From: Rubrivivax sp.
Lineage (GTDB): Bacteria; Pseudomonadota; Gammaproteobacteria; Burkholderiales; Burkholderiaceae
NCBI GenBank assembly: GCA_016790225.1
Contig: JAEUOZ010000009.1
Coordinates: forward strand, 1 to 64,000
DNA length: 64,000 nt
Direction: 5' to 3'
Of this stretch, positions 50,275 through 59,437 are shown one piece after another (position 1 is the first letter of the stretch; every line of letters begins with the position of its first letter). A model generated the notes under the pieces. That model was not told the origin of the DNA, made no database searches, and saw nothing but the letters and a program-made list of their open reading frames with translations. The position numbers and the translations under genes are program-made.

Positions 50275-52104
50275 ATGCTGCAACTGCGTTCTTCCGCCCT
50301 GCGCCGACGGTGTCTGCTGGCCGCACTCGCCCTGGCACCGCTGCTGGTCCACCCGCAGTCCAGGGCCCAGACCCAGACCCCCGGCACCCCCAAGGTACTG
50401 CGCCTGGCCAGCGAGAGCGAAACCGGCTTCGATCCCGCACGCGCCAGCGACGCGCGCTCGGCACGCATCCACTCGCACATCTTCGAGACCCTGCTGGAAT
50501 ACGACCCGATCGCGCGGCCGGTGAAGCTGCGGCCCAAGACGGCGCAGGCCATGCCGGAATCGACGCCGGACTTCCGCACCTGGACCGTGCGCGTGCAGCC
50601 GGGCATCTTCTTCACGCCCGATCCCGCCTTCCGCGGCCAGCCGCGCGAGCTGGTGGCGGCCGATTACGCCTACAGCATCCGGCGCCTGGCCGATCCGGCC
50701 AACAAGAGCACCGGCTGGAGCTCGATGGAGCAGGCCGGCATCACCGGGCTGCTGGCGCTGCGCCGGGAATCGCTGGACCAGAAGAAGCCTTTCGACTACG
50801 ACAAGCCCATTGCCGGCCTGCAGGTGCTGGATCGCTACACCTTGCGCTTCCAGCTGGACGCCGGCCGGCCGCGCTTTGCCCAGTGGCTGGTGGAGACCGG
50901 CACCGCCGCCGTGGCGCGCGAGGTGATCGAGGCCTACGGTGACCAGACCATGGGCCGGCCGGTGGGCACCGGGCCCTTCGTGCTGAAGGAGTGGAAACGC
51001 TCCTCGCGCATCGTGCTGGAGCGCAACCCGGGCTTTCGCGAGCGGCGCTACCACGCCGAGCCGGCCGCCGACGATGCCTGGGGCCAGGCCGTGCTGAAGC
51101 AGCTGCAGGGCCAGCGCCTGCCCATGGTGGACCGCGTCGAGGTCTCCATCATCGAGGAGAAGCAGCCCACCTGGCTGGCCTTCCTGAACGGCGAGGCCGA
51201 CTGGGTCGAGCTGCCCGACACCTTCCTCAGCGTCGCGATGCCCAACGGCCGGCTTGCACCGCACCTGCTGAAGAAAGGGATGCAGGCCGACCGCGAGGTG
51301 ATGCCCGCCACCTACTACACGATGTTCAACATGGAGCACCCGCTGGTGGGCGGTTATGAGCCGCAGCAGGTGGCGCTGAGGCGTGCCATCGCCCTGGCCA
51401 TCGATGTGAACCGCGAGATCACGCTGCTGCGCCACGGTGCGGCCATCCCCGCGCAATCGCCCGTGGCGGTTCACCTCAGTGGCTACCTGCCGCAGTGGCG
51501 CAGCGAGATGAGCGAATACAGCCCGGCCCGCGCCCGCGCGCTGCTGGATCTGTACGGCTTCCGCGATCGCGATGGCGATGGCTGGCGCGAGACACCCGCC
51601 GGCGAGCCCATCGTGCTGCAGATGACCACGCAATCGGCCCAGGGCGACCGCCGCTTCGACGAGCTGATGCGCCGCGACATGAACGCCATCGGCCTGCGCG
51701 TGGAGTTCCAGACCGGCCAGTGGCCGGAGAACTACAAGGCCGCCCGCGCCGGCAAGCTGATGATGTGGAGCGTCAGCGGCCGCGCCACCGCACCCGACGG
51801 CCTGCACGGCCTGCTGCGCTACGACGGCGCGGCTTCCGGGGGCATCAATCTCGCGCGTTTCCGGCTGCCGGCCATGGATCAGGCCATCGGCCAGCTGCTG
51901 GCCCTGCCCGACGGGCCTGAGCGGGAGGCCGTGTTCGAGCAGGCCAAGCGGCTGACCGTGGCCTGGATGCCCTACAAGCTGCGCACGCACATGGTCTCCA
52001 CCGCGCTGTCGCAGCCCTGGCTGATCGGCTTTCGCCGCCCGCTCTTCTCCTTCAGCTGGTTCGACCAGGTCGACATCCAGCCCAACCCCCGCAGCGCCCC
52101 TTGA
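50275..52104 (+). CDS. ABC transporter substrate-binding protein, family 5
   Basis: 609 residues from the ATG at 50275 (ATG six codons earlier possible). Signal peptide MLQLRSSALRRRC... to about 'SRAQ'. Family-5 (oligopeptide/nickel) fold: 'FDPARASDARSARIHSHIFE', 'PVGTGPFVLKEWKRSSRIVL', 'ERNPGFRERRYHAEPAADDA' and 'RRAIALAIDVNREITLL'. It captures peptides or similar solutes in the periplasm; no permease or ATPase is adjacent. The LD-carboxypeptidase follows after 2 nt, which hints at murein peptides as ligand. Confidence 0.93.
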   Translation: MLQLRSSALRRRCLLAALALAPLLVHPQSRAQTQTPGTPKVLRLASESETGFDPARASDARSARIHSHIFETLLEYDPIARPVKLRPKTAQAMPESTPDFRTWTVRVQPGIFFTPDPAFRGQPRELVAADYAYSIRRLADPANKSTGWSSMEQAGITGLLALRRESLDQKKPFDYDKPIAGLQVLDRYTLRFQLDAGRPRFAQWLVETGTAAVAREVIEAYGDQTMGRPVGTGPFVLKEWKRSSRIVLERNPGFRERRYHAEPAADDAWGQAVLKQLQGQRLPMVDRVEVSIIEEKQPTWLAFLNGEADWVELPDTFLSVAMPNGRLAPHLLKKGMQADREVMPATYYTMFNMEHPLVGGYEPQQVALRRAIALAIDVNREITLLRHGAAIPAQSPVAVHLSGYLPQWRSEMSEYSPARARALLDLYGFRDRDGDGWRETPAGEPIVLQMTTQSAQGDRRFDELMRRDMNAIGLRVEFQTGQWPENYKAARAGKLMMWSVSGRATAPDGLHGLLRYDGAASGGINLARFRLPAMDQAIGQLLALPDGPEREAVFEQAKRLTVAWMPYKLRTHMVSTALSQPWLIGFRRPLFSFSWFDQVDIQPNPRSAP

Positions 52105-52106
52105 CG

Positions 52107-53078
52107 ATGCCCGCCACGCCTTCCCTGATCCGCCCGCGCCGCCTGCGCGAGGGTGACACCATCGGCCTCATCAATCCCTCCGGCGCGATCTACGAACGCA
52201 CGCCTTTCGAGATCACGCACGAAGCGCTGCAGGCGCTGGGCTTTTGCGTGCGCGAGGCGCCCAACCTGCGCGCCCGCTACGGCCACATGGCCGGCACGCC
52301 GCAGCAGCGCGCCGCCGACATCCACACCCTGTTTGCCGACGACAGCGTGGCCGGCATCCTGGCCGTCACTGGCGGCTCGGGCGCCAACCGCGTGCTGCCG
52401 CACCTGGATTTCGACCTCATCGGACGCCACCCCAAGATGCTGGGCGGCTTCTCCGACCTCACCGCCCTGATCACCGCGGTGCAGGTCAAGAGCGGTCTGG
52501 TGACCTTCCATTCGCCGCTGGGCCGCAGCGAGTGGAACGCCTTCAGCGTGGAGCACTTCAAGGCCGTGCTGATGGACGGCGCTGCGCATACCCTGGCCAA
52601 CCGCGCCGACAAGGGCGATGACCTGGCGCTGCGCGAGGGACGCATCGGCACACTGCGCGGCGGCCGGGCGCGCGGCCCGCTGGTGGGCGGCAACCTGGCG
52701 GTGCTCACCTCGCTGGCCGGCACGCCCTACTGGCCTTCGTTCGACGGCGCCATCCTCTTCCTGGAGGACGTCAACGAGTACATCTACCGCATCGACCGCA
52801 TGCTCTCCACGCTGATGCTCAGCGGCGATCTGGCACGCGTGGCCGGCGTGGTGCTGGGCGGCTTCACCGATTGCCCGGTGAGCGAGGGCAGCTTCGGCAC
52901 GCTGACGCTGGACGAGGTCTTCGACGACTATTTCAAGCCCCTGGACGTGCCGGTCTTCCGCGGCGCGCAGTTCGGCCATGTGAAGCGCAAGTGGACCATC
53001 CCGCTGGGCGTGCACGCCGAGATGGATGCCGATGCCGGCACGCTGCGGCTGCTGGAGCCGGCCGTGGTGGATGGCTGA
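52107..53078 (+). CDS. ldcA: LD-carboxypeptidase (peptidase S66, LdcA family)
   Basis: 323 residues from the ATG at 52107 (a TTG two codons upstream overlaps the previous stop). S66 features: 'DTIGLINPSGAIYERTPFEI', the Ser nucleophile region 'AVTGGSGANRVLPHLD', 'LLGGFSDLTAL'-type segment 'MLGGFSDLTALITAVQ', 'ILFLEDVNEYIYRIDRML' (catalytic Glu) and 'GHVKRKWTIPLGV' (catalytic His). It removes the terminal D-Ala from murein tetrapeptides in the cytoplasm, part of peptidoglycan recycling. It overlaps the exonuclease start by 8 bp. Confidence 0.94.
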   Translation: MPATPSLIRPRRLREGDTIGLINPSGAIYERTPFEITHEALQALGFCVREAPNLRARYGHMAGTPQQRAADIHTLFADDSVAGILAVTGGSGANRVLPHLDFDLIGRHPKMLGGFSDLTALITAVQVKSGLVTFHSPLGRSEWNAFSVEHFKAVLMDGAAHTLANRADKGDDLALREGRIGTLRGGRARGPLVGGNLAVLTSLAGTPYWPSFDGAILFLEDVNEYIYRIDRMLSTLMLSGDLARVAGVVLGGFTDCPVSEGSFGTLTLDEVFDDYFKPLDVPVFRGAQFGHVKRKWTIPLGVHAEMDADAGTLRLLEPAVVDG

Positions 53079-54303
53079 GGACCTCGTCGTCCAGCGGCCC
53101 GAAGGGCTGTACTGCCCGCCGGGCGACTTCTACATCGACCCCTGGCGCCCGGTGCCGCGCGCCGTCATCACCCACGCCCACGCCGATCACGCGCGCCGCG
53201 GCCACGGCCGCTACCTGGCGCACTGCGATGCCCTGGGCGTGCTGCGCGCGCGGCTGGGCGACATCGCCATCGATGGCGTCGGCTATGGCGAAACACGAGA
53301 TCACCACGGCGTGCGCATCAGCCTGCATCCGGCCGGGCATGTGCTGGGCTCGGCCCAGGTGCGGCTGGAACATCGCGGCCGCGTGTGGGTGGTCTCCGGC
53401 GACTATTTCGTCAGCGGCGTCGAAGGCGACGTCAACCTCACCTGCACGCCCTTCGAGCCGGTGCGCTGCGACTGCTTCATCACCGAATCCACCTTCGGCC
53501 TGCCGATCTACCGCTGGGCCGCGCAGCAGACGGTGCACGAGGAGATCCTGGCCTGGTGGCGGGCCTGCGCCGCCGAAGGGCGGCCGGCCCTGCTGCTGGG
53601 CTACAGCTTCGGCAAGGCACAGCGCCTGCTGGCCGGGCTGGGGCCGCCGGACGGCCACCCGGGGCCGATCTTCGTGCACCCCGCGGTGCGGGCGATCTGC
53701 GAGGCCTATGCCGCCGCGGGCGTGTCGCTGCCGCCCTACCGCGAACGGCCCGCCGCGCCCGCCGCCCGCGGCCCCCGCGCGCGCCGCACGGCGGCCGCGG
53801 CCGATCCACCGGCCACCGAAGGCGATCTCGCGCGTGCCATCGTCATCGCCCCGCCCGGCGTGGCCGACAGCGCCTGGGCGGCCGGCCTGGGCGAGGCCAG
53901 CACCGCCTTTGCCAGCGGCTGGATGCGCCTGCGCGGCACGCGCCGCCGCCAGGGCCTGGACCGCGGCTTCGTGCTCAGCGATCACGCCGACTGGCCCGGC
54001 CTGATGCGCGCCATCGCCGCCACGGGCGCGCAGCGCGTGATCGTCACGCACGGCTACGAGGACGTGATGCTGCGCTGGCTGGAAGAACAGGGCCTGCAGG
54101 CGGGCCGCTTCCACACGGCCTTCGGCGATGACCGGCTGGAGGATCCCGCCGCAGGCGCCGAGCTGCCGGCATCGGCTGAATCAGGCCCGACAGCGCAGGT
54201 GCAGACCTCAGCCCCAGCGGACAGGCTCGCCGCCGGGGCGACGGCCGAGCAGGCGCCACCCAGCCCGGCCGCATCGCCAGCGCCCGGCGGCGAGCCCCCA
54301 TGA
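53071..54303 (+). CDS. Ligase-associated metallo-beta-lactamase/beta-CASP DNA exonuclease
   Basis: 410 residues from the ATG at 53071. Metallo-beta-lactamase motif HxHxDH in 'VITHAHADHARRGHG', then 'HPAGHVLGSAQVRLEHRGR', 'VSGDYFVSG', 'FITESTFGLPIYRW' and the beta-CASP 'LSDHADWPGLM' and 'VIVTHGYEDVMLRWLEEQGL'. It has a low-complexity Ala/Arg insert near residues 228-252 and a 50-residue Pro/Ala tail. Proteins of this group occur with ATP-dependent ligase in a DNA repair cassette and are predicted 3'-end-processing nucleases. The stop overlaps the ligase start (ATGA). Confidence 0.93.
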   Translation: MAEDLVVQRPEGLYCPPGDFYIDPWRPVPRAVITHAHADHARRGHGRYLAHCDALGVLRARLGDIAIDGVGYGETRDHHGVRISLHPAGHVLGSAQVRLEHRGRVWVVSGDYFVSGVEGDVNLTCTPFEPVRCDCFITESTFGLPIYRWAAQQTVHEEILAWWRACAAEGRPALLLGYSFGKAQRLLAGLGPPDGHPGPIFVHPAVRAICEAYAAAGVSLPPYRERPAAPAARGPRARRTAAAADPPATEGDLARAIVIAPPGVADSAWAAGLGEASTAFASGWMRLRGTRRRQGLDRGFVLSDHADWPGLMRAIAATGAQRVIVTHGYEDVMLRWLEEQGLQAGRFHTAFGDDRLEDPAAGAELPASAESGPTAQVQTSAPADRLAAGATAEQAPPSPAASPAPGGEPP

Positions 54304-56132
54304 AGGCCTTTGCGGCGCTGTACCAGGCGCTGGATGCGAGCACCGCCACGCAGCACAAGGTGGCTGAGATGGTGCGTTATCTGCGCAGCGCGCCGGCCGA
54401 GGACGCCGCCTGGGCGGTGTACTTCCTGGCGGGCGGCAAGCCGCGCCAGGCGGTGCCCACCGCCCTGCTGCGTGCCGCGGCGATCGAGGCTTCGCGCATT
54501 CCGCCCTGGCTCTTCGAGGAGTGTTATGCGGTCGTCGGCGATCTGGCCGAGACCATCGCCTACCTGACGCCGGACCCGCCGGCCACAAGCGTGCCGACGG
54601 GCTCGGCCTCCACCACCTGGCCGGCCGGCGAACCCGCCCTGTCGAGCCTGGCGCAGTGGCTCACGCAGCGCATCGCGCCGCTGCGCGGCCTGCCACCCGA
54701 AGAGCAGACACAGCGTCTCTTGGCCGACTGGCAAGGCCTGCAGACGCCGGAGCGCTTCCTCTACATCAAGCTCATCGGCGGCGGCTTTCGGGTCGGGGTC
54801 TCCCGGCTGCTGGTGCAGCGCGCGCTGGCCGAGGCCTTCGGCCTGCCCGCTGCCCGCGTGGCGCAGCGCATGATGGGCTATACCGATGCGAAGCAGATGC
54901 CCAGCGCGGCGCGCTTCGCCTCCCTGGTCAGCGCCAGTGAGGAGGCGGGCCGCGACGGGCTGCAGCCCTACCCCTTCTTTCTGGCGCATGCGCTGCAGGA
55001 CGATCCGGCGACGCTGGGCGACATCGGCGGCTGGCTGGCGGAATGGAAGTACGACGGCATTCGCGCGCAGCTCATCCGTCGCGATGGCCAGGCGGCTCTC
55101 TGGAGCCGCGGCGAAGAGCTGCTGAGCGAGCGCTTCCCGGAGCTGATGGCGCTTGCGCAGCGCCTGCCCGAAGGCACGGTGCTGGATGGCGAGATCCTGG
55201 TGTGGCACCCCGGCGCGGCACAGCCCGCCCCGTTTGCGCAGCTGCAGACCCGCATCGCACGCAAGCGCCTGAGTGCTGCGGTGCTGAAGCAGGCGCCGGC
55301 GCGCTTCCTGGCCTACGACCTGCTGGAAAGGGCCGGCGAAGACCTGCGCAACCGCCCGCTGGCCGAGCGGCGCGCGCAGCTGGAGCAGCTGGCCGCAGCG
55401 CTGGAGCTGCCCGTCTCGCCCCGCGTGCCGGCCGCCGACTGGCCGGCCCTGGCGGCGCAGCGCGCCCGGGCGCGCGAGCGCGGCGTCGAAGGCTTGATGC
55501 TCAAACCGTTGGATTCAGCCTACGGCAGCGGCCGCAGCAAGGCCGGCGGCGGCTGGTGGAAGTGGAAGGTCGATCCGCTGCGGGTGGACGCGGTGCTGAT
55601 CTACGCCCAGGCCGGCCATGGCCGCCGCGCCAACGTCTACACCGACTACACCTTTGCCGTCTGGAACCGCGAACCCGAGGGTGCAGGCGAGGTCGCGCGC
55701 GTGCTCGAGGACATCCGCGCCCGCCGCCCCGCCACGCCCGGCGCCCTGCAGCTGGTGGCCTTCGCCAAGGCCTACTCCGGCCTCAGCGATGAAGAGTTTC
55801 GGCAGGTCGACCGCGTGATCCGCCAGACCACGGTGGACAAGTTCGGCCCTGTGCGCAGCGTCGTGCCCTCGCTGATCTTCGAGCTCGGCTTCGAAGGCCT
55901 CACGCGCAGCCCGCGACACAAGAGCGGCGTGGCCACCCGGTTCCCGCGCATGCTGCGCATCCGCGAGGACAAGCCGCTGCACGAGGCCGAGACACTGCCC
56001 GGCCTGTGGGAGATGCTGCGAGGGCTGGAGGCGGGGGCGGTGGACGGGACGGACGCGGGGGAAGGGCCGGCCCCGGACGATTCGGCTCCAGGAAGCGGCG
56101 GCGGGTCGCAAGCTGATCGGCAGCAACGATGA
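54300..56132 (+). CDS. ATP-dependent DNA ligase (bacterial repair-cassette type)
   Basis: 610 residues. An N-terminal DNA-binding helical domain ('FLYIKLIGGGFRVGVSRLLV', like archaeal/eukaryotic ligase I) precedes the adenylation domain with catalytic Lys250 in 'AEWKYDGIRAQLI'. Motifs 'LDGEILVWHPG', 'FLAYDLLE', 'EGLMLKPLDSAYG' and 'WWKWKVDPLRVD' and an OB-fold ending 'TRFPRMLRIREDK' follow. It seals nicks using ATP, separate from the essential NAD+-dependent LigA. The C-terminal 45 residues are low-complexity. The usual cassette partners Lhr-Core helicase and calcineurin-like phosphoesterase are not adjacent. Confidence 0.95.
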   Translation: MKAFAALYQALDASTATQHKVAEMVRYLRSAPAEDAAWAVYFLAGGKPRQAVPTALLRAAAIEASRIPPWLFEECYAVVGDLAETIAYLTPDPPATSVPTGSASTTWPAGEPALSSLAQWLTQRIAPLRGLPPEEQTQRLLADWQGLQTPERFLYIKLIGGGFRVGVSRLLVQRALAEAFGLPAARVAQRMMGYTDAKQMPSAARFASLVSASEEAGRDGLQPYPFFLAHALQDDPATLGDIGGWLAEWKYDGIRAQLIRRDGQAALWSRGEELLSERFPELMALAQRLPEGTVLDGEILVWHPGAAQPAPFAQLQTRIARKRLSAAVLKQAPARFLAYDLLERAGEDLRNRPLAERRAQLEQLAAALELPVSPRVPAADWPALAAQRARARERGVEGLMLKPLDSAYGSGRSKAGGGWWKWKVDPLRVDAVLIYAQAGHGRRANVYTDYTFAVWNREPEGAGEVARVLEDIRARRPATPGALQLVAFAKAYSGLSDEEFRQVDRVIRQTTVDKFGPVRSVVPSLIFELGFEGLTRSPRHKSGVATRFPRMLRIREDKPLHEAETLPGLWEMLRGLEAGAVDGTDAGEGPAPDDSAPGSGGGSQADRQQR

Positions 56133-56196
56133 GGTCGGCGCCAACGGTGGCAAGCTGGGTTCAGCCGACCAACCTCAGGCCCCACCCCGCCCCACC

Positions 56197-57378
56197 TCAG
56201 CCCAGCGCCACCCGCGGCCACAGTGCGCGCGCCGATCGCCCTTCCACCTGCGGCTCCTGCCCGGTGCGCGCCGCATCGAGCCAGGCGGCTGCCAGCGCAC
56301 CCACCGCCGGGGCGGTCTGGATGCCATAACCGCCCAGTGCAGCCGCCCAGAAGAAGCCCGGCGCGCCGGGCTGCGGGCCGATCACGGGCTCGCCATCGGG
56401 CACGAAGCTGCGCAGGCCGGCCCAGGTGCGCCGCGGGCGGTGGATGCGCAGGCGGCTCACGCGCTGGAGGTGATCGATGCCGATGGCCACGTCCAGCTCC
56501 TCGGGCATCACGTCATGTGGCGGGACGGGGTCGGCATTGGCGGGCGAGCCCAGCAGCAGGCCGGCCTCGGGCTTGAAGTACCACTGTTCGTCGATGTCGA
56601 TCACCGCCGGCCAGTGCTTGATCGCCAGGCCGGGCGGGGGTTCGAAGACAAAGGCCGTGCGGCGCCGGGGCTGCAGGCCGATGCGCGGCACGCCGGCCAG
56701 CGCGGCGATCTCGTCGGCCCAGGCACCGGCAGCATTCACGATCTGCCTGGCGCGCCAGCATCGGCCGTCTGCTGCGGTCAGGGTCCAGCCATCCGCCTGC
56801 CGCTGCACAGCGGCCAGCCGCGCGGCGCAGCACAGCTGTACCCCGGCGGCCCGCGCACCGCGCAGGAAGCCCTGCAGCAGCGCATCCACATCGATATCCA
56901 GCGACTGCTCGTCCAGCACGCCGAAGGCCGCTTCGGCCGGCTCCAGTACCGGCACCAGGGCCTGCAGCTCGGCGGCCTCCAGCCAGCGCGGGCGGCCACC
57001 TTCGGCCTGCAGCGTCTGCATCAGCTCGGCCAGGGCGGCGCGCCGCGCTGCAGAGCCGACGAACAAGGCGCCGCGCGGGCTGAGCAGCGGCTGCGCGGCG
57101 AAGCCTTCGGGCGGCTGCCGATAGAAGGCTCGGCTGGCCCACGTGAGGGCGCGCACCATCGGCGGCCCGTAGCCCGGCGCGTAGAGCGCCGCGGATCGCC
57201 CGGTGCTGTGCATGCCCGGGGCGGCTTCGGCCTCCAGCAGCAGAATGCGCCGCGTCGGGCTGCCCGAGTCCTGCGCGCGACTGGCCCACCAGGCCGTGGC
57301 CGCGCCGACGATGCCCGCACCGATGATGACCAGGTCGAAATCCGAGGCTTCCGAACTCGGGGCGGCCTGCGGGTTCAC
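56197..57378 (-). CDS. DAO-type FAD-dependent oxidoreductase
   Basis: 393 residues. The FAD Rossmann motif 'FDLVIIGAGIVGAATAWWAS' starts near residue 14. 'HSTGRSAALYAPGYGPP' (FAD-binding second glycine motif), 'NAAGAWADEIAALAGV', 'EPPPGLAIKHWPAVIDIDEQ' and 'GYGIQTAPAVGALAAAW' match the glycine/D-amino-acid oxidase group, closest in pattern to D-arginine dehydrogenase-like enzymes. It would oxidise a D- or N-substituted amino acid. It is downstream of the radical SAM gene by 130 bp containing a stem-loop, so co-transcription is uncertain. Confidence 0.9.
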   Translation of the reverse strand: MNPQAAPSSEASDFDLVIIGAGIVGAATAWWASRAQDSGSPTRRILLLEAEAAPGMHSTGRSAALYAPGYGPPMVRALTWASRAFYRQPPEGFAAQPLLSPRGALFVGSAARRAALAELMQTLQAEGGRPRWLEAAELQALVPVLEPAEAAFGVLDEQSLDIDVDALLQGFLRGARAAGVQLCCAARLAAVQRQADGWTLTAADGRCWRARQIVNAAGAWADEIAALAGVPRIGLQPRRRTAFVFEPPPGLAIKHWPAVIDIDEQWYFKPEAGLLLGSPANADPVPPHDVMPEELDVAIGIDHLQRVSRLRIHRPRRTWAGLRSFVPDGEPVIGPQPGAPGFFWAAALGGYGIQTAPAVGALAAAWLDAARTGQEPQVEGRSARALWPRVALG

Positions 57379-57435
57379 TGGACTACCCTCCGCCCTGCGG
57401 GCTCCGGGATGAGCGCTTGGGAACTGAGCCCGGAC

Positions 57436-57461
57436 ACGGACAGTCCCTGCGGACTGTCCGT
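57436..57461. repeat. Perfect 11-bp stem-loop between radical SAM and FAD genes
   Basis: ACGGACAGTCC-CTGC-GGACTGTCCGT, followed on the + side by an imperfect second hairpin (57461-57481). No T-run follows on the minus strand, the direction of transcription, so it is not a classic terminator. It may be an mRNA stability or processing element or an attenuator before the FAD gene. Confidence 0.6.
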
Positions 57462-57508
57462 CGCCTGGCGAAGGCCAGCGACCTCCGGGCGCTGGCGGCC
57501 CGGCGCGC

Positions 57509-59422
57509 TCATGCCTCGGCCCCCAGCGCCTTCTCGATACGTCTGCGCGCCACGCGGGTCCTGGGCATGGGCTGGTCCCACCAGATGCGCACGTCCTCGT
57601 CCAGCGCCAGGCCGTGCATGTAGTTGTAGATGGCCTTCTTCAGACCCGGCCCGAGGGCATCGTGGTCCACGCCCGTGGGGTCGTCGAAGCCGATGTCGTT
57701 GCGCGCAAAGGCCCCGGACGGCAGCGGGTGCAGCGTGATGCCGTAGTCCTGCGGACGCTGCGCCACGGGTGCGTGCACGCTGGCGGTGAAGCGGTGCCAG
57801 AAGCCGCTGTGGATGCAGCCGGCGGCAAAGAGCTGGCGCACCAGCTCCAGCGCATCCACGGTGTCCTGCACCGTCTGCGTCGGGAAGCCGTACATCAGGT
57901 AGGCGTGCACCATGACGCCGGCATCGGCGAAGCCCTTGGTCACTCGCGCCACCTGGTCCACCGAGACGCCCTTCTTCATCAGCGCCAGCAGCCGGTCGCT
58001 GGCCACTTCCAGGCCGCCGCTGATCGCAATGCAGCCGCTGGCGGCCAGCTGCTCGCACAGCGCGGGCGTGAAGGTCTTCTCGAAGCGCACGTTGCCCCAC
58101 CAGCTGATGCGCAGATCGCGTCTCATCAACTCGTCGGCCAGGGCCTTCAGGCTCTTGGGCGGTGCCGCTTCGTCGACGAAGTGAAAGCCGGTCTGGCCCG
58201 TTTCGCTGACGATGGCCTGGATGCGGTCGGCCAGCGTCTGGGCGCTGGCCACGTCGTAGCGGCCGATGTAGTCCAGGCCCACGTCGCAGAAGCTGCACGT
58301 CTTCCAGTAGCAGCCATGCGCCACGGTCAGCTTGTTCCAGCGCCCGTCGCTCCACAGCCGGTGCATGGGGTTGAGCATGTCCAGCAGCGAGAGGTACTGC
58401 GCCAGCGGCAGGCCGTCCCAGGTGGGCGTGCCCACGTCCTCGAAGGCGACCTCGGGTTCGATGAAGTTGGTGTAGCGGACCACGCCATCCACCCGCGTGA
58501 AGCAGCGCGCCAGCCGCTGCGCCGAACGCCGGCCCTGCAGGTGCTCCAGCAGCGCCAGCAGCGGGTGCTCGCCGGCATCCAGCGTCACATGGTCGAAGAA
58601 GTCGAAGACGCGGGGCTCGGCCAGCTCGCGCAGCTCGGTGTTGACGTAGCCGCCGCCCAGCACGGTGACGATGCCCGCATCCTGCGCCTTGATGCTCTGG
58701 GCGATGCGGAAGGCCCCGTAGACCGCACCGGGAAAAGGCACGCTGAGCAGCACAACCTGAGGCCGGTGGCGCTGCAGGGCCTCGCAGCTCAGTGCGTGCA
58801 GCTCTCGGTCCAGCAGTGTGGGCGCGGCGGCCAGGGCCTGGGCCAGCGGGTCGAAGCTGGCCTGGCTGGCGGCCAGGCTCTCGCCGTAGCGCACAAATTC
58901 GAAGCGCGGGTCGATCGCGTCCTTGAAGACATCGGCCAGGTCGTTCAGGTACAGCGTGGCCAGGTGGCGCGCACGGTCGCTGGTGCCCAGGGCGCCAAAG
59001 GCCCAGGCCAGCGGGTCCTCGCCCTCCTCGGCGCCGACATAGGCTTCCAGCGCCGCGAAGCGCGGGCCTTCCGGCAGGTAGCGGCGCGCGGCGATGCGGT
59101 GCGCCAGCGTCGCGTCGCGCCCCTGCAGGAAGGCGATGGTGGGCTCGATGGTCGTCTCGTAATCGGCGAAGTGCTCCAGAAAAGCCTGCACACGCGCGCT
59201 GCGCGGATTGCCGCCGGCAGCGTCGATCTCGGCGCGGGCGGCGCGCAGGCCCGACGCGCTGAGCAGCCGCAGGATCAGCGCCAGCGCCAGATCGGCCTGC
59301 ACGGCATCCACCCCGCGCGAGCGCAGGAAGCCGGTGAGGTAGGCCGTGCTGGGATAGGGCGTGTTCAGCTGCGTCATCGGCGGGATGAGGCTCAGCACGC
59401 GCAGCGACGTCGGCTTGACCAT
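57509..59422 (-). CDS. B12-binding-type radical SAM protein
   Basis: 637 residues. The N-terminal part begins 'LRVLSLIPPMTQLNTPYPST' and 'YLTGFLRSRGVDAVQADLAL', the usual opening of B12-binding-domain radical SAM proteins, with 'VLLSVPFPGAVYGAFRIAQS' and 'VTVLGGGYVN' later. The radical SAM cluster is C371-x4-C376-x2-C379 ('CYWKTCSFC'), a variant of the common Cx3Cx2C. Then 'ISWWGNVRFEKTFTPALCEQ' and 'AISGGLEVASDRLLALMKKG'. The DxHxxG cobalamin-binding motif is not visible, so cobalamin use is doubtful. The substrate is unknown. It starts 15 nt after the PLP gene stop, so the two are co-transcribed. Confidence 0.9.
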   Translation of the reverse strand: MVKPTSLRVLSLIPPMTQLNTPYPSTAYLTGFLRSRGVDAVQADLALALILRLLSASGLRAARAEIDAAGGNPRSARVQAFLEHFADYETTIEPTIAFLQGRDATLAHRIAARRYLPEGPRFAALEAYVGAEEGEDPLAWAFGALGTSDRARHLATLYLNDLADVFKDAIDPRFEFVRYGESLAASQASFDPLAQALAAAPTLLDRELHALSCEALQRHRPQVVLLSVPFPGAVYGAFRIAQSIKAQDAGIVTVLGGGYVNTELRELAEPRVFDFFDHVTLDAGEHPLLALLEHLQGRRSAQRLARCFTRVDGVVRYTNFIEPEVAFEDVGTPTWDGLPLAQYLSLLDMLNPMHRLWSDGRWNKLTVAHGCYWKTCSFCDVGLDYIGRYDVASAQTLADRIQAIVSETGQTGFHFVDEAAPPKSLKALADELMRRDLRISWWGNVRFEKTFTPALCEQLAASGCIAISGGLEVASDRLLALMKKGVSVDQVARVTKGFADAGVMVHAYLMYGFPTQTVQDTVDALELVRQLFAAGCIHSGFWHRFTASVHAPVAQRPQDYGITLHPLPSGAFARNDIGFDDPTGVDHDALGPGLKKAIYNYMHGLALDEDVRIWWDQPMPRTRVARRRIEKALGAEA

Positions 59423-59437
59423 GATCGGGCGCCCCGT

